From positions 1 through 20,507 of IMG/VR virus record IMGVR_UViG_3300007734_000441: DNA of 20,507 nucleotides; one strand, written 5' to 3'. Shown in pieces: positions 20,275 through 20,507 of this stretch; within the stretch, counting starts at the first letter, position 1, and every line of letters starts with the position of its first letter. Source of the DNA: a virus. The notes beneath the pieces are model-generated. The model had not been told where the DNA came from, searched no databases, and saw only the letters and a program-made list of their open reading frames with translations. A program made the translations under genes and the position numbers.

Positions 20275-20507
20275 TTATCCAACAAAAGTAAATTTCAATG
20301 ATTGATATTGTAAAGATGCTGTAAATGTGTGAATTGTATAATCACCATCAGTTGTTACAACTCCACCAGTTCCTTTTTGTGTACCTTGGTATCTTATTAT
20401 TACAGTTCCAGCTGATGCATTACCTTTTGGTTGACTAAGTGTACCAGAACCACCGCCACCATTTCCTCTATTTGCTGTACCATCAGCTCCAGCGCCCGTT
20501 GTACCCC
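20275..20507 (-). CDS. C-terminal end of a glycine-rich phage fibre-type protein (5' truncated)
   Basis: An open frame enters from the right edge and ends in TAA at 20277-20275, giving 76 codons of C-terminus. The protein is Gly/Thr/Asn-rich (RGNGGGGSGTL) and then holds SAGTVIIRYQGTQKGTGG and GDYTIHTFTAS before ending in KFTFVG. The GG.G.vviRY...G.....G.YTiHtFT sequence is typical of the end of glycine-rich phage tail or spike fibre proteins. The start lies outside the window. It adjoins the spike-base-like and LamG genes, so the three may form a surface-structure group. Confidence 0.75.
   Translation of the reverse strand, partial: GTTGAGADGTANRGNGGGGSGTLSQPKGNASAGTVIIRYQGTQKGTGGVVTTDGDYTIHTFTASLQYQSLKFTFVG

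Noticed and set aside
1-20507. CRISPR array, insertion sequence or integrase/att site
   Set aside because: No regularly spaced repeats of 25-40 bases, no transposase or recombinase ORF, no paired attachment repeats seen.

Overview
The window reads as part of the genome of a tailed double-stranded DNA phage, most likely infecting a member of the Bacteroidota. The DNA is A+T rich and genes are packed head to tail, many with overlapping TAATG stop/start junctions. Shine-Dalgarno sites are mostly absent. Three promoters fit the Bacteroidota vegetative consensus (TTTG, 20 bases, TAnnTTTG). The structural proteins resemble families I associate with phages of Bacteroidota. No sheath protein is seen and the tape measure has 748 residues, so a non-contractile tail of roughly 110 nm is the best guess. 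Terminase, lysis, integrase and DNA polymerase genes are not in the window.

Layout, read in the dominant minus-strand direction (right to left). (1) 20507-18872: the end of a glycine-rich structural protein, a small protein resembling the head spike base of gene transfer agents, and a LamG-fold lectin. (2) 18820-16502: acidic scaffold-like protein, major capsid protein and probable tail tube protein, closed by a strong terminator. (3) 16389-7038: portal, head-tail connectors, tail terminator and completion proteins, three large tail proteins, a 48-residue ORF and the tape measure. (4) 7017-5325: an XkdF-type prohead protease fused to two further domains, and a small protein. (5) 5332-3993 runs the other way (plus strand): a GIY-YIG endonuclease and a T4 gp55-like sigma factor. 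(6) 3936-1402: small early-type genes, a DUF6291-like protein, and a non-coding region with duplicated palindromes and a DnaA box. (7) 1386-1265: a probable structured RNA with a terminator. (8) 1214-1: HNH endonuclease, two small cysteine-motif proteins and a second, truncated sigma-like protein.

The most interesting signal is a 10-base motif, AATTGTTAAA, found six times and always oriented with the gene downstream. It lies in front of the first gene of each structural block (93-residue protein, scaffold, 124-residue protein, protease), in front of the phage sigma gene, and in front of the structured RNA. Genes inside the blocks lack it. I infer a phage-specific promoter, possibly read by the gp55-like sigma factor encoded at 4487-5332. 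If so, host-type promoters drive the early genes and sigma, and sigma then switches on the capsid and tail blocks, much as in T4 late transcription but with a different sequence.
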